From: Stutzerimonas decontaminans
GTDB lineage: Bacteria > Pseudomonadota > Gammaproteobacteria > Pseudomonadales > Pseudomonadaceae
Length of the DNA stretch: 64,000 nucleotides
Assembly: GCF_000661915.1 (NCBI RefSeq)
Contig: NZ_CP007509.1
Coordinates: 186,001-250,000 of the forward strand
Direction: 5' to 3'
A program made the position numbers and the translations under genes. Positions 1 to 8,552 of the stretch are shown piece by piece; position 1 is the stretch's first letter, and each line of letters starts with the position of its first letter. The notes under the pieces are model-generated. The model saw only the letters and a list, made by a program, of their open reading frames with translations, had not been told where the DNA came from and ran no database searches.

Positions 1-258
1 CTGTTCCGCGGCGGCAAGCTGGATCAGGGCATGCCGGCCTGCACCGGTTGCCACGCGCCCAACGGTGTCGGCAACGACCTGGCCGGTTTCCCCAAACTGG
101 GTGGCCAGCATGCGGCTTACACTGCCAAGCAGCTGACCGACTTCCGCGAAGGCAACCGTACCAACGACGGCGACAGCATGATCATGCGTGGCGTTGCCGC
201 CAAGCTGAGCAACAAGGACATCGAAGCGCTGTCCAGCTACATCCAGGGCCTGCACTGA
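1..258 (+). CDS. cc4: Cytochrome c4, C-terminal part (gene runs off the left edge)
   Basis: The reading frame is open from base 1 to a TGA at 256-258 and gives the last 85 residues of a di-heme periplasmic cytochrome. A CTGCH haem-attachment motif is visible about 14 residues in, and a downstream Met in the DSMIM segment is the expected axial ligand of the second haem. The end (NKDIEALSSYIQGL) is typical of c4 C-termini. Cytochrome c4 passes electrons to terminal oxidases in the periplasm. The next genes (dsbA, an EEP protein, a dgcH-like gene) follow it as in P. aeruginosa. The first haem domain and signal peptide lie outside the window. The family call is firm; the gene is truncated only by the window edge. 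Confidence 0.9.
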   Translation: MFRGGKLDQGMPACTGCHAPNGVGNDLAGFPKLGGQHAAYTAKQLTDFREGNRTNDGDSMIMRGVAAKLSNKDIEALSSYIQGLH

Positions 259-278
259 TCGCGACAGTAGGCTGATCG

Positions 279-315
279 AGAAGGGCGTCCGGGCCAATAG
301 TCCGGACGCCCTTCT
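279..315 (+). terminator. Rho-independent terminator after cytochrome c4
   Basis: A perfect 14-bp stem (279-292 with 302-315) closes a 9-nt loop 20 bases after the cytochrome stop codon. The stem is GC-rich; the T-tract after it is weak. It separates the cytochrome gene from dsbA. Confidence 0.75.
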
Positions 316-441
316 GCGTTTAGGGGGCTGGCTACGCCACCTTCGTCACGGCGCGGCATGGGCAGATGAAAAACGCTGGCGAGTCCCGGCGTTTTGCTGC
401 AGCCTGTTGCGCCATCGGTCCGTCGTAAACAGGAGTACTTC

Positions 442-1071
442 ATGCGCAATTTCCTACTCACTGCCATTTTTGCCGCTGTCAGCCTGTTCGGTGCTGCAGC
501 CCAGGCAGCGGAGTTTCAGGCCGGCAAGGAATATGTCGAGCTGAGCAGCCCGGTGCCAGTCGCCGACCCGAGCAAGATCGAGGTGGTCGAGCTGTTCTGG
601 TACGGCTGCCCGCACTGCTACCAGTTCGAGCCGGTGATCAAGCCCTGGGTCGAGCAGCTGCCCGAGGACGTGCAGTTCAAGCGCATCCCGGCGATGTTTG
701 GCGGGATCTGGAACGTACACGGACAATTGTTTATCGCGCTGGAATCGATGGGCGTGGAGCCGAAGGTCCACGATGCGGTCTTCGCTGCCTACCATCAGGA
801 GCGCAAGAAGCTCGCCACGCCTGACGAAATGGCTGATTTCCTTGCCGGTCACGGCATCGACAAGCAGGCCTTTCTGAAAGCCTACAACTCGTTCGGTGTG
901 CGTGGTCGCGTAGAGCAGGCCAAGAAACTCGGCATGGCGTATCAGATCACCGGTGTGCCGGTGATGATCGTCAACGGCAAGTATCGTTTCGATCTCGGCT
1001 CGTCCGGCGGCCCGGAGCGCACCTTGCAGGTGGCCGACTTCCTCATCGAAAAAGAACGCGCGGCGCGGTAA
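442..1071 (+). CDS. dsbA: Thiol:disulfide interchange protein DsbA
   Basis: A 209-residue periplasmic oxidase that donates disulfide bonds to exported proteins and is re-oxidised by DsbB. The sequence has a signal peptide (residues 1-23, ending AQAA), a thioredoxin-fold CPHC active site at residues 56-59 and the cis-proline of the TGVP loop at 173. Length fits DsbA (about 210). The ATG at 442 was chosen over an upstream in-frame start at 394 because it begins the signal peptide and has a good ribosome site (AGGAG) just before it. The following EEP gene starts 7 bases after the stop, so the two are probably co-transcribed. Confidence 0.95.
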   Translation: MRNFLLTAIFAAVSLFGAAAQAAEFQAGKEYVELSSPVPVADPSKIEVVELFWYGCPHCYQFEPVIKPWVEQLPEDVQFKRIPAMFGGIWNVHGQLFIALESMGVEPKVHDAVFAAYHQERKKLATPDEMADFLAGHGIDKQAFLKAYNSFGVRGRVEQAKKLGMAYQITGVPVMIVNGKYRFDLGSSGGPERTLQVADFLIEKERAAR

Positions 1072-1077
1072 GCCGAA

Positions 1078-1947
1078 ATGCTGCGTCGTTGGAGCGCGCC
1101 GCGCCATGCCGGACCCGGCAAGGCGCGCGTCAACGCGCACTGCCTGGCCAGTAGCGGTCTGCCGTCGGACGGGCGGTTGCGGCTGCTCAGCTTCAACATC
1201 CAGGTCGGCATCAGTACCGAGCGCTACCACCATTACCTGACGCGCAGCTGGCAGCATCTGCTGCCCCATCCGGGGCGGGCGGGCAATCTGCAGCGCATCG
1301 GTGAGGTGCTTGGCAACTACGATCTGGTGGCGCTGCAGGAGGCCGACGGCGGCAGCCTGCGTTCCGGCTACGTCAATCAGGTCGAGCACCTGGCTCATTT
1401 GGGTGCGTTTCCCTATTGGTATCAGCAGCTCAACCGCAATCTCGGGCGGTTCGCCCAGCACAGCAATGGAGTGCTCAGTCGTCTCGAACCTCAGGGTCTG
1501 GAAGATCATCCGTTGCCCGGGCCGTCGGGGCGTGGGGCGATCCTGCTGCGCTTCGGCGAGGGGCCGGACGCGCTGGTGGTGGTGATGATGCACCTGGCGC
1601 TGGGTGGCGGGGCGCGGACGCGCCAGCTGGCCTACATTCGCGAGCTGATCGGCGGCTACCGCCATCAGGTTCTGATGGGTGACATGAATACCCACGCCAA
1701 CGATCTGCTGGAAAATTCGCCGCTGCGTGATCTCGGCCTTCTGGCGCCGCAGATCGAAGCGACCTTTCCGAGCTGGCGACCGCAGCGCTGTCTGGACCAC
1801 ATCCTGCTCAGCCCCAGCCTGACGCTCGAGCGCGTCGATGTGCTGGCATTGCCGATTTCCGATCACCTGCCGGTGGCCGTCGAGATCAGACTGCCTGATT
1901 CGCTGCAGGCCGATTCCTTGCCGGTTCAGGTGAAAGACACGAAATGA
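1078..1947 (+). CDS. Endonuclease/exonuclease/phosphatase (EEP) family protein
   Basis: A 289-residue member of the EEP metal-dependent phosphohydrolase fold. The family's scattered active-site motifs are present: LLSFN (N40), LQEAD (E88), MGDMNTH (D202, N204), a DH pair at 240-241 and the final SDHLPV (D262, H263). No signal peptide or membrane segment is seen, so it is probably cytoplasmic. Its substrate cannot be read from the sequence; the family includes nucleases and lipid or inositol phosphatases. It sits 7 bases after dsbA and overlaps the next gene by 4 bases (ATGA), so it is likely translated together with the diguanylate cyclase. The first 30 residues are weakly conserved in character and the ribosome site is poor, so the true start could be later. 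Confidence 0.85.
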   Translation: MLRRWSAPRHAGPGKARVNAHCLASSGLPSDGRLRLLSFNIQVGISTERYHHYLTRSWQHLLPHPGRAGNLQRIGEVLGNYDLVALQEADGGSLRSGYVNQVEHLAHLGAFPYWYQQLNRNLGRFAQHSNGVLSRLEPQGLEDHPLPGPSGRGAILLRFGEGPDALVVVMMHLALGGGARTRQLAYIRELIGGYRHQVLMGDMNTHANDLLENSPLRDLGLLAPQIEATFPSWRPQRCLDHILLSPSLTLERVDVLALPISDHLPVAVEIRLPDSLQADSLPVQVKDTK

Positions 1948-3764
1948 GCGAAGAAGCCGAACGCTGGAAGGAAAAGTATCTTCAGCTCGTCGAGCGCCAG
2001 GACCAGCTGGAAGCCCGCTGGGAACAGCGCGTGGATCTGCTACGGCGCAGTCTGGTTCGCAGCAGCCTGGCGGTGGAAGGTGCCGACCCTGCGGTCGAGC
2101 GCTGCCTGCATGCGATGCGGGAAGTGCTGCGTGACGGCGATCTGGACGATGGTCTCAGCCAATTGGTGCCGCGGCTGGAAAAGGCCGTGCTGGACTCCGA
2201 GCGACATCGGCAGGAGCGCGCGATTCGGCTGACCGAGGCGCTGCATCGGCTGGTCGCCCAGCTGCTGGCGCTCTCGCCGCCGGCGGAACTGCGCAAGCCC
2301 ATCAAGCGCTTTGCCAAACAGCTGGCCCAGCGCGCCGCCCAGCTGCGCGAACTGCCGGGACTGCTTGGTGAGTTGAGTGTTTTGCAAGGCCAGGTGCTGA
2401 CGCTGCAGGAAGATGCCGCGCCGCAGCAGAGCGGTTTCCTGAAGCGATTGTTCGGTAATCGCGATATGCCGCTGCCCACGCCCATCGCATCAGCTGAATG
2501 CGCCGAGCTGGCCGGCCAGCTGCCCGAAAGGGAAGATGTCGTATTGTCTGCGGAGCCCCTTGCGCAGGCGAATGAGCCTGCCCCGCAACCGGTTGAAAGC
2601 GAAGCGCTGGCGCTGGTCGCGGAGCTGGCCGTTGCCGAGCCGCTCACCGAGCGAGAGCAAGAAATCGAGGCCCCCCCGGAAGTCGCTGCCTACGCGCTGC
2701 CTGACTCACCGGAGCCAGCATTCAGCGTTGTCGCTGACCGCGTTGAGGCGACGCTCAGCAATCTGCTCGATAATCTTCATCTGCCAGAACAGCACCAGCC
2801 GCAGCTGCAGACGCTGCGTGCGCGCATCCAGCACGGGCTGAACTGGTATGAGCTGGTGCCGGTGCTGGACGATCTGGCGATGCTGATGATCGCCTTCAGC
2901 GATCAGGGCCAGCGGGATTTCGAAAGCTACCTGCAGACGCTGAACGAGCGTCTTTCGGCCATGCAGGAAAACCTGGTTGCGGCCCACCAGGGGCATAACG
3001 ACGGGCGGGATGCCGCGCAGGCGCTGGATGCGGAATTGCGCGAGCAGGTCGGTGGCCTGCAGCAAAGCATGCGCCAGGCGACCGATCTGACGAGCCTGAA
3101 ACGGGTGGTCGAAGCCCGTCTGGACGGGTTGCTGGATACGGTGGATACCTATCGCCAGCAGCGCAGCGAGCAGGAGCAGAAGCTCGGCGAGCGCCTGCAG
3201 CAACTGGTCAGCCGCGTCGGCAGCCTCGAGCAGGCTGCTCGAGGCTTGCGCGGGCACCTGGAGGAACAGCGGCAGAAGGCGCTGCAGGACCCGCTGACCG
3301 GGCTGCCCAATCGCGCCGCCTGGAACGAACGTCTGGATCTGGAGTTCGCCCGCTGGCAGCGCTACGGCGGTGAGCTGTTGCTGGCCGTGCTGGATGTAGA
3401 TCACTTCAAGCGCGTCAATGACAGCTACGGCCACCTGGCCGGTGATCGGGTGCTGAAAATCATCGGCAGCGAGCTGCGCAAGCGCCTGCGCAAAACCGAC
3501 TTCATCGCCCGTTTCGGGGGGGAGGAATTCGTCGTGCTGCTCCCCAATACGCCTTATGAGGCCGGGCAACAGCTGATGGAGAGCCTGCGCGATTCCATCG
3601 GCAGCTGCCCGTTCCACTTCAAGGGCGAGCGCATCGTCATCACGCTATCCGCCGGTCTAACCGCTTTCGGCGAAGGCGATACCACCGAGCGCGCTTTCGA
3701 GCGGGCCGACAGTGCGCTGTACTGCGCGAAGAATGCTGGGCGCAATCGCGTCGAGCTCGCCTGA
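1944..3764 (+). CDS. Diguanylate cyclase with long coiled-coil N-terminus (DgcH-like)
   Basis: A 606-residue soluble protein ending in a GGDEF domain (about residues 440-605) that makes cyclic di-GMP from two GTP. The active site reads GGEEF near residue 525 and is preceded five residues upstream by RKTD, the RxxD product-inhibition (I) site, so it should be active and feedback-controlled. The first 430 residues are Gln/Glu/Leu-rich, strongly helical and probably coiled-coil, with no membrane segment. The context (cytochrome c4, dsbA, EEP gene upstream) matches the P. aeruginosa dgcH neighbourhood as I remember it. Its start overlaps the EEP stop by 4 bases, suggesting translational coupling. 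Confidence 0.9.
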   Translation: MSEEAERWKEKYLQLVERQDQLEARWEQRVDLLRRSLVRSSLAVEGADPAVERCLHAMREVLRDGDLDDGLSQLVPRLEKAVLDSERHRQERAIRLTEALHRLVAQLLALSPPAELRKPIKRFAKQLAQRAAQLRELPGLLGELSVLQGQVLTLQEDAAPQQSGFLKRLFGNRDMPLPTPIASAECAELAGQLPEREDVVLSAEPLAQANEPAPQPVESEALALVAELAVAEPLTEREQEIEAPPEVAAYALPDSPEPAFSVVADRVEATLSNLLDNLHLPEQHQPQLQTLRARIQHGLNWYELVPVLDDLAMLMIAFSDQGQRDFESYLQTLNERLSAMQENLVAAHQGHNDGRDAAQALDAELREQVGGLQQSMRQATDLTSLKRVVEARLDGLLDTVDTYRQQRSEQEQKLGERLQQLVSRVGSLEQAARGLRGHLEEQRQKALQDPLTGLPNRAAWNERLDLEFARWQRYGGELLLAVLDVDHFKRVNDSYGHLAGDRVLKIIGSELRKRLRKTDFIARFGGEEFVVLLPNTPYEAGQQLMESLRDSIGSCPFHFKGERIVITLSAGLTAFGEGDTTERAFERADSALYCAKNAGRNRVELA

Positions 3765-3895
3765 CCGGCTGGCATCGCGTCCAGCGGATCGCCCGGTATA
3801 ATCACGCCCCTTCACCGCACCGGCGCGAGCTGCCGCTCATGCACCGGACAGCTGCGCATCTGCGTCATTTCGCCGTCGACACAGAGGTCGTCCCG

Positions 3896-4684
3896 ATGAA
3901 AGCCATCACCACCACCCTGATGCTTCTGCTGCTGGTCGGCTGCGCCAGTGGTCCGCGTATCGACACCAGCTACGGTTCGATCGGGCATGACAGCCGTGCT
4001 CAGTTCATCGTGCTGCACTACACCTCGACCGACCTGCCGCGTTCGCTGGAGCTGCTTAGCGGCCGCGAGGTCAGCAGCCACTATCTGATAGGCGAATCGC
4101 CGGCGACCATCTACCGCCTGGTGGATGAAAACCGGCGTGCCTGGCATGCCGGTGAAAGCGAGTGGAACGGCCGCACCTGGCTCAACGCCACATCGATCGG
4201 CATCGAGCTGGTCAATCGCGGTTACGTCGAAAGCGCCGACGGACGACGGCTCTGGTATCCCTACTCCGACGCGCAGATCGACGCGCTGGTGGTGTTGCTC
4301 AAGGACATCATGGCGCGCCATGACCTCAAGCCGGGAGCCATCGTTGGCCACAGTGACATCGCCCCGCAACGCAAGGTCGACCCGGGGCCGCTGTTTCCAT
4401 GGAAGCGTCTCGCCGATGAGGGCCTGGTGCCCTGGCCTGAGGCAGGCGCGGTCAGCGTGGCGCAAATGCGCTATGCATCCGAGGGGCTGCCGGCCATCGC
4501 CTGGTTTCAGGCCGCCTTGGCGGCGCAGGGCTACCGGGTGCCACGGCACGGCCATCTGGATGACGAAACGCGCAATGTGATTGCGGCGTTTCAAATGAGG
4601 TACCGACCGGCCCGCTTCGACGGTGAGCCGGATGCAGAGACCGCGGCGATGTTGCAGGTGCTCGCCAATCAGGCGCAGCGCTGA
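3896..4684 (+). CDS. ampDh2: N-acetylmuramoyl-L-alanine amidase, lipoprotein (AmpDh2-like)
   Basis: A 262-residue zinc amidase that removes stem peptides from peptidoglycan or anhydro-muropeptides. A lipobox (LLLVGC, acylated Cys16) ends the signal sequence, so it should be a lipoprotein of the envelope. The Amidase_2 domain (about residues 30-170) shows the expected zinc ligands H41, H152 and D162 (VGHSDIAPQRKVDPG). A helical peptidoglycan-binding domain follows (about 185-255). The start at 3896 gives a clean lipoprotein signal; an upstream in-frame ATG at 3839 would bury it. The neighbours (dgcH-like gene before, kinB/algB after) are the same as around ampDh2 in P. aeruginosa. Confidence 0.88.
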   Translation: MKAITTTLMLLLLVGCASGPRIDTSYGSIGHDSRAQFIVLHYTSTDLPRSLELLSGREVSSHYLIGESPATIYRLVDENRRAWHAGESEWNGRTWLNATSIGIELVNRGYVESADGRRLWYPYSDAQIDALVVLLKDIMARHDLKPGAIVGHSDIAPQRKVDPGPLFPWKRLADEGLVPWPEAGAVSVAQMRYASEGLPAIAWFQAALAAQGYRVPRHGHLDDETRNVIAAFQMRYRPARFDGEPDAETAAMLQVLANQAQR

Positions 4685-4686
4685 GC

Positions 4687-5091
4687 TCAGTAGGCGGTGG
4701 TGCCGATCAGCCTGGAATCGGCCAGCGCCGCGGTGCGGTGCTCGGCAGCGGCCTGATAGTCGCGGTCACCGAGCATCGCCAGAAAGGCTTCCTTGGATGG
4801 GTAACTGACCAGCAACAGGTCGTCCCATTGCTCCTCCGGTGGGGCGATCAACGCGGCGTGTGCCCGGGCGCGAACCTCGACGGCGCCGCCGCTGGCTAGC
4901 ACCTTGGCCAGCGCTACCCGGCTGTAGCGGGCATACGCCTCGCGACCGCTGCACGGACTGTGCGGGCTACCTGACGGATAGGTCGCCTGGTCGTTATAGC
5001 GCAGCAGGTTGAGCATCAGGATCGGGACCCCCGAAGGCATCGACGCCGCGTACTCGGCGAGCTGTTCGGGGCTTGGGGTCAGGCTCGGCAT
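4687..5091 (-). CDS. DUF1330-like small protein
   Basis: A 134-residue soluble protein that resembles the DUF1330 family (dimeric ferredoxin-like alpha/beta barrel): the pattern PxLMLNLLRY near the start, YARYS in the middle and YPSKEAFLAML before the end fits. No catalytic role is established for this family. The ATG at 5091 has a GAGG ribosome site; longer readings extend into kinB. It begins 23 bases after the kinB stop on the same strand, so it may be the last gene of an algB-kinB transcript, and it converges on the amidase gene with a 2-base gap. Confidence 0.75.
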   Translation of the reverse strand: MPSLTPSPEQLAEYAASMPSGVPILMLNLLRYNDQATYPSGSPHSPCSGREAYARYSRVALAKVLASGGAVEVRARAHAALIAPPEEQWDDLLLVSYPSKEAFLAMLGDRDYQAAAEHRTAALADSRLIGTTAY

Positions 5092-5114
5092 GGGCTTTTC
5101 CTCAAATGGCGCCT

Positions 5115-6902
5115 TCAGATCGGCAGCGCGACGTAGAAGATGGTGCCGTGGCCGATCCGTGAATGCACGCCGATGCGACCACCATGCAGCTGGGCGATTT
5201 CCTTGCATAAGGCGAGGCCCAGTCCCGCGCCGCCACGACGCCGACCGATCTGTACGAACGGCTCGAAGATCCTCGCCTGCTGGCTGTAGGGAATGCCCTC
5301 GCCGTTGTCCTCGACACTGAGGATCATCCGTTCGCCGTGATGCCGGGCCAGCAGCCGCACTTCGCCGCCCTTGGGCGTGTAGCGCAGGGCATTGCTGAGC
5401 AGGTTGTCCATCACCCGCTCGATCTGCTGGCGGTCGAGCATCAGCGTTGGCAGTGGTTGCTGCAGCTCCAGCTTGAGCTGTATGTCTTGCTCATTGGCTG
5501 CCACTTCGAAGCGCTGACGGGCGGCCTCGAGCAGTTCCGGAATGTCGCATTGTTCCAGCTCGAGTTTTTGCTGGCCGCTCTGGTAGCGGGAGAAATTCAG
5601 CAGGTCGTTGATCAGCCTTACCAGGCGCTGCATCTCTTCGTGCACGGTGTTGAACAGGTCCGATTCGCGACTGTCGGCCGGGTAGCGCAGGCGTTCACGC
5701 AGCAGGCTGAAAGCCATTTGCATGCCGGTGACCGGCGTGCGCAGCTCATGGGACGCACGCAGCACGAATTCGTTGCGCACACGCTCGAAGGTACGCTGGT
5801 CGGTCACGTCGTGCAGCACCATGACCGCGCCACTGATGCTGCCGTCGTGATGGCTGACCGGGCTGATGCGCCAGGCCAGCAGACGGCGCTCGCCGTCGGC
5901 TTCGATGGTCAGGTCCTCGGGTGGGTCGGACAGCGGCTTGTCATCCAGTACCTGACGTGCGGCGTTGTCCAGCTCCGGGTAGCCGAGTGCTTCGCCGAGG
6001 GTCGAGCCGAGATGTTCGTTTTCCCAGGCGAGCTGGCGCTGCGCCACCGGGTTGGCATGTTCCAGGCGTCCCTGCCGATCGATGATCAGCAGGCCGTCGT
6101 CGATGCTGTCGAGCAATGCCTGCAAACGCTGCTGGCCGTTGACCAGCGCCTCCACATTGGTCTGCTTGAATTCGTGCAGCGCCTGCGCCATCAGGCCGAA
6201 ACGGCGGCTCAGCGAGGACAGCTCGGCGATCGGCGGGGTCGGCAGGGAAATATTGAAGTCGCCGCGTCCGATCTGATCGGCCGCTGCCGACAGCCGTTCG
6301 ATCGGCTCGCCGAAGCGCCGCGCAAAACTGTGTGCGGTAATGAAGCCGATCAGCAAAACGGCGATCGCCGTCAGGCCCAGCAGGCCGGCCAATAGCGAAG
6401 CACGATCGCGGCTGCGTACCTCGGTGTCGCGAATCTTGTCGTACGCCGCGCGCTGCATCTCGGTCATCAGGCTGCGTACCTGATTGAAGGCCTGGCTCAG
6501 CGAGTTGTCCTCCAGCAGCGTCCAGCTCTTGTGGCGCGCCGCCTCGACCTCTTCGATGAACCTCGCGTAGGCGCTGGCGACCGCCTGGAAGGCCTGACGA
6601 TCGGTGTCATCGCTGGCTTCGGCGATACCGCGTTCAAGGGTTTGCTGAAAGGTCTGACGCACCCCATCCAGGGCGCCGAGATTGTGATCCTCGGCCAGCA
6701 GGACGATGAGGTGATTGCCCAGCGCCTGGCGCAGCTGCTGGTTGATCTCGATGATGCTGAAGTTGTTGCGGATCAGCTGCTCCTGGCTCTTGGCCATCTG
6801 CATCACGCTGACCAGCGCCAGCAGCAGGCCAAGCAGGGCAACCGTCATCAGGGCCGAGAATCCGAGAAACAGTCGGGTTCGCAGCTTCATCTGGAGTTTC
6901 AT
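5115..6902 (-). CDS. kinB: Sensor histidine kinase/phosphatase KinB
   Basis: A 595-residue inner-membrane sensor of the alginate/virulence two-component system. Two membrane segments (about 12-34 and 170-192) flank a periplasmic four-helix sensor region; HAMP (about 193-245), PAS (about 255-365), HisKA and HATPase domains follow. The phospho-acceptor is H385 in SHELRTP, and P390 lies five residues later; both numbers equal those I recall for P. aeruginosa KinB, whose phosphatase activity on AlgB restrains alginate production. ATP-binding boxes (NLLSNALRYTP, DNGEGIP, GAGLGL) are intact. The gene starts 4 bases inside the end of algB, so the pair is translationally coupled. Confidence 0.95.
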   Translation of the reverse strand: MKLQMKLRTRLFLGFSALMTVALLGLLLALVSVMQMAKSQEQLIRNNFSIIEINQQLRQALGNHLIVLLAEDHNLGALDGVRQTFQQTLERGIAEASDDTDRQAFQAVASAYARFIEEVEAARHKSWTLLEDNSLSQAFNQVRSLMTEMQRAAYDKIRDTEVRSRDRASLLAGLLGLTAIAVLLIGFITAHSFARRFGEPIERLSAAADQIGRGDFNISLPTPPIAELSSLSRRFGLMAQALHEFKQTNVEALVNGQQRLQALLDSIDDGLLIIDRQGRLEHANPVAQRQLAWENEHLGSTLGEALGYPELDNAARQVLDDKPLSDPPEDLTIEADGERRLLAWRISPVSHHDGSISGAVMVLHDVTDQRTFERVRNEFVLRASHELRTPVTGMQMAFSLLRERLRYPADSRESDLFNTVHEEMQRLVRLINDLLNFSRYQSGQQKLELEQCDIPELLEAARQRFEVAANEQDIQLKLELQQPLPTLMLDRQQIERVMDNLLSNALRYTPKGGEVRLLARHHGERMILSVEDNGEGIPYSQQARIFEPFVQIGRRRGGAGLGLALCKEIAQLHGGRIGVHSRIGHGTIFYVALPI

Positions 6903-8245
6903 AGGCCGTACTGCTTGCGCTTTCTGTAAAGGGTCGAGGCGTCGATGCCCAGGATCCGGGCGGCCTGCTCGAGAGTGTCGCTGGTGCTCAGTACGCCGGC
7001 GATATGCGCTTTTTCCAGGGCTTCCAGGCTCAGCGGCTCGCCAATGCGCGGCGCATTGCTGCCCACCTGCTCACCAAGTCCCAGGTGGCTGACCTCGATC
7101 ATCTGCTGCGGGCAGATGATGCTGGCGCGCTCGACCACGTTGCGCAGTTCGCGCACGTTGCCTGGCCAGCGATAGGTCTTCAGCGCCGCCATCGCGGCAT
7201 CGCTGAAGCCGCGTGCCGGGCGACCGTAGTTCTTCACGAATGAGGCAAGGAAGCGCTCGGCAAGGGTCAGGACGTCCTCGGGCCGCTCGCGCATCGGCGG
7301 CAGATTGAGGGTGATGACGTTGAGGCGGTAGAGCAGATCCTCGCGGAACTTGCCTTCGCGGACCATTTCTTCGAGGTTCAGGTTGGTGGCCGCGAGGATG
7401 CGTACATCGGCGCGGCGGGTGACCGGGTCACCGACCCGCTCGTATTCCTTGTCCTGGATGAAACGCAGCAGCTTGGGTTGCAGCGCGAGCGGGAAATCAC
7501 CGATCTCATCGAGAAACAGCGTGCCGCCGTCGGCCTGGTTGACCCGTCCCAGCGTGCTTTCGGTGGCCCCGGTGAAGGCGCCGCGGTTGTGCCCGAACAG
7601 CTCGCTTTCCATCAGATCGGCAGATAGCGAGGGACAGTTGATGGTGACAAAGGCTTTCTTCGAGCGCCGGCTCCAGGTGTGAATGGCGCGAGCCAGCTCG
7701 CCCTTGCCGGTACCCGACTCGCCAAGAATCAGAATGTTCGCGTCCGTATCGGCGACTTGCCGCGCGGTTTCCAGTACCGCCATCATCGCCGGGCTGTGCG
7801 AACCCAAGGCGTCGCTGCGCTCCTTGATCTCCCCTTCCAGCGCTTCCAGGCGGGCAGCCATCTGTCGCACTTCCAGCTGCTTGGCGGCGGACAGGCGCAG
7901 CTGTTCCGGGCTGCAGGGCTTGAGCAGGTAGTCCGCCGCGCCGGCCTGCATGGCATCCACGGCAGTGTCCACGGCCGAGTGCGCGGTGACGATCACCACG
8001 CGCATCCAGGGCGCCAGCAGGCGCATCTGCTGCAGAACGTCGAGTCCGTTGTCCTCACCCAGACGCAGGTCGAGGAAGCACAGATCGAATACCTGGCGCT
8101 GCAGTATCGCCTCGGCCTGCGCCGCACTGGCTGCGGTCATCACCGTGTAGCCACGGTCTTCCAGGCAGTAACGGAATGTACGCAGGATCGCCGCCTCGTC
8201 ATCTACCAGAAGGATGCGTCCGCCGTTGTCCGTCGTTTGGTCCAT
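6899..8245 (-). CDS. algB: NtrC-family response regulator AlgB
   Basis: A 448-residue transcription regulator, partner of KinB. It has a receiver domain (phospho-acceptor D59, with acidic residues 15-16), an AAA+ sigma-54 interaction domain (Walker A GESGTGKGE at about 175-183, intact GAFTGA loop at 222-227) and a C-terminal Fis-type helix-turn-helix (LGIDASTLYRKRKQ). The ATG at 8245 was preferred to a TTG five codons earlier because it matches the length of known AlgB proteins. In P. aeruginosa AlgB is needed for high alginate expression. Because GAFTGA is complete it should be able to contact sigma-54, which matters given the two sigma-54 promoter matches just upstream on the other strand. 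Confidence 0.95.
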   Translation of the reverse strand: MDQTTDNGGRILLVDDEAAILRTFRYCLEDRGYTVMTAASAAQAEAILQRQVFDLCFLDLRLGEDNGLDVLQQMRLLAPWMRVVIVTAHSAVDTAVDAMQAGAADYLLKPCSPEQLRLSAAKQLEVRQMAARLEALEGEIKERSDALGSHSPAMMAVLETARQVADTDANILILGESGTGKGELARAIHTWSRRSKKAFVTINCPSLSADLMESELFGHNRGAFTGATESTLGRVNQADGGTLFLDEIGDFPLALQPKLLRFIQDKEYERVGDPVTRRADVRILAATNLNLEEMVREGKFREDLLYRLNVITLNLPPMRERPEDVLTLAERFLASFVKNYGRPARGFSDAAMAALKTYRWPGNVRELRNVVERASIICPQQMIEVSHLGLGEQVGSNAPRIGEPLSLEALEKAHIAGVLSTSDTLEQAARILGIDASTLYRKRKQYGL

Positions 8246-8352
8246 GGATGCTCCCGTCAAAAAGGCGAATTCGTCGCTGAATAGGTTCGATTATGTCGTG
8301 TCCGGCCACCGGAGGGTGCCGTTGCGTTGCTGGCGAGTGCTTTAGTCTATGA

Positions 8353-8388
8353 AAAGCGTTGCAAGTTGCACGGTGTCGACAACGCTTT
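8353..8388. promoter_or_regulatory. Inverted repeat, possible activator (enhancer) site
   Basis: Two perfect 9-bp arms (aaagcgttg and caacgcttt) are separated by 18 bp. The centre lies about 100 bp upstream of the -24 element at 8467, the usual distance for an NtrC-family enhancer site. Which protein binds is not known; AlgB, encoded next door, is the obvious candidate. Confidence 0.4.
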
Positions 8389-8466
8389 CCTGCATGCTGC
8401 ACTCCTGCGGCATCGATGATTTCCTGCAAGTGGCTGATTTGTTGGCGATCGCCTTCACAGGCCTGC

Positions 8467-8482
8467 TGGCATGCGGCTTGCG
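8467..8482 (+). promoter_or_regulatory. Sigma-54 (-24/-12) promoter
   Basis: TGGCATGCGGCTTGCG matches the sigma-54 consensus TGGCACGN4TTGCW at 10 of the 12 defined positions, including the invariant GG and GC with correct spacing. It lies about 70 bases before the ATG at 8553, which leaves a normal 5' leader. Confidence 0.65.
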
Positions 8483-8552
8483 ACCGGCATGAAGAACGCG
8501 TCGCCCCCGTCTCGGGTGGCCAGCGCATGCCGCAATTCATGCAGGAGGTGTC

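Larger units (their letters stand above)
8246..8552. other. Divergent control region between algB and the DUF2383 gene
   Basis: This 307-base stretch has no convincing gene. It holds a 9-bp inverted repeat (8353-8361 and 8380-8388, aaagcgttg/caacgcttt), a direct repeat tttcctgca (8386-8394 and 8420-8428), and a sigma-54 promoter match at 8467-8482. It must also contain the algB promoter on the minus strand, which I could not place. Confidence 0.6.
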
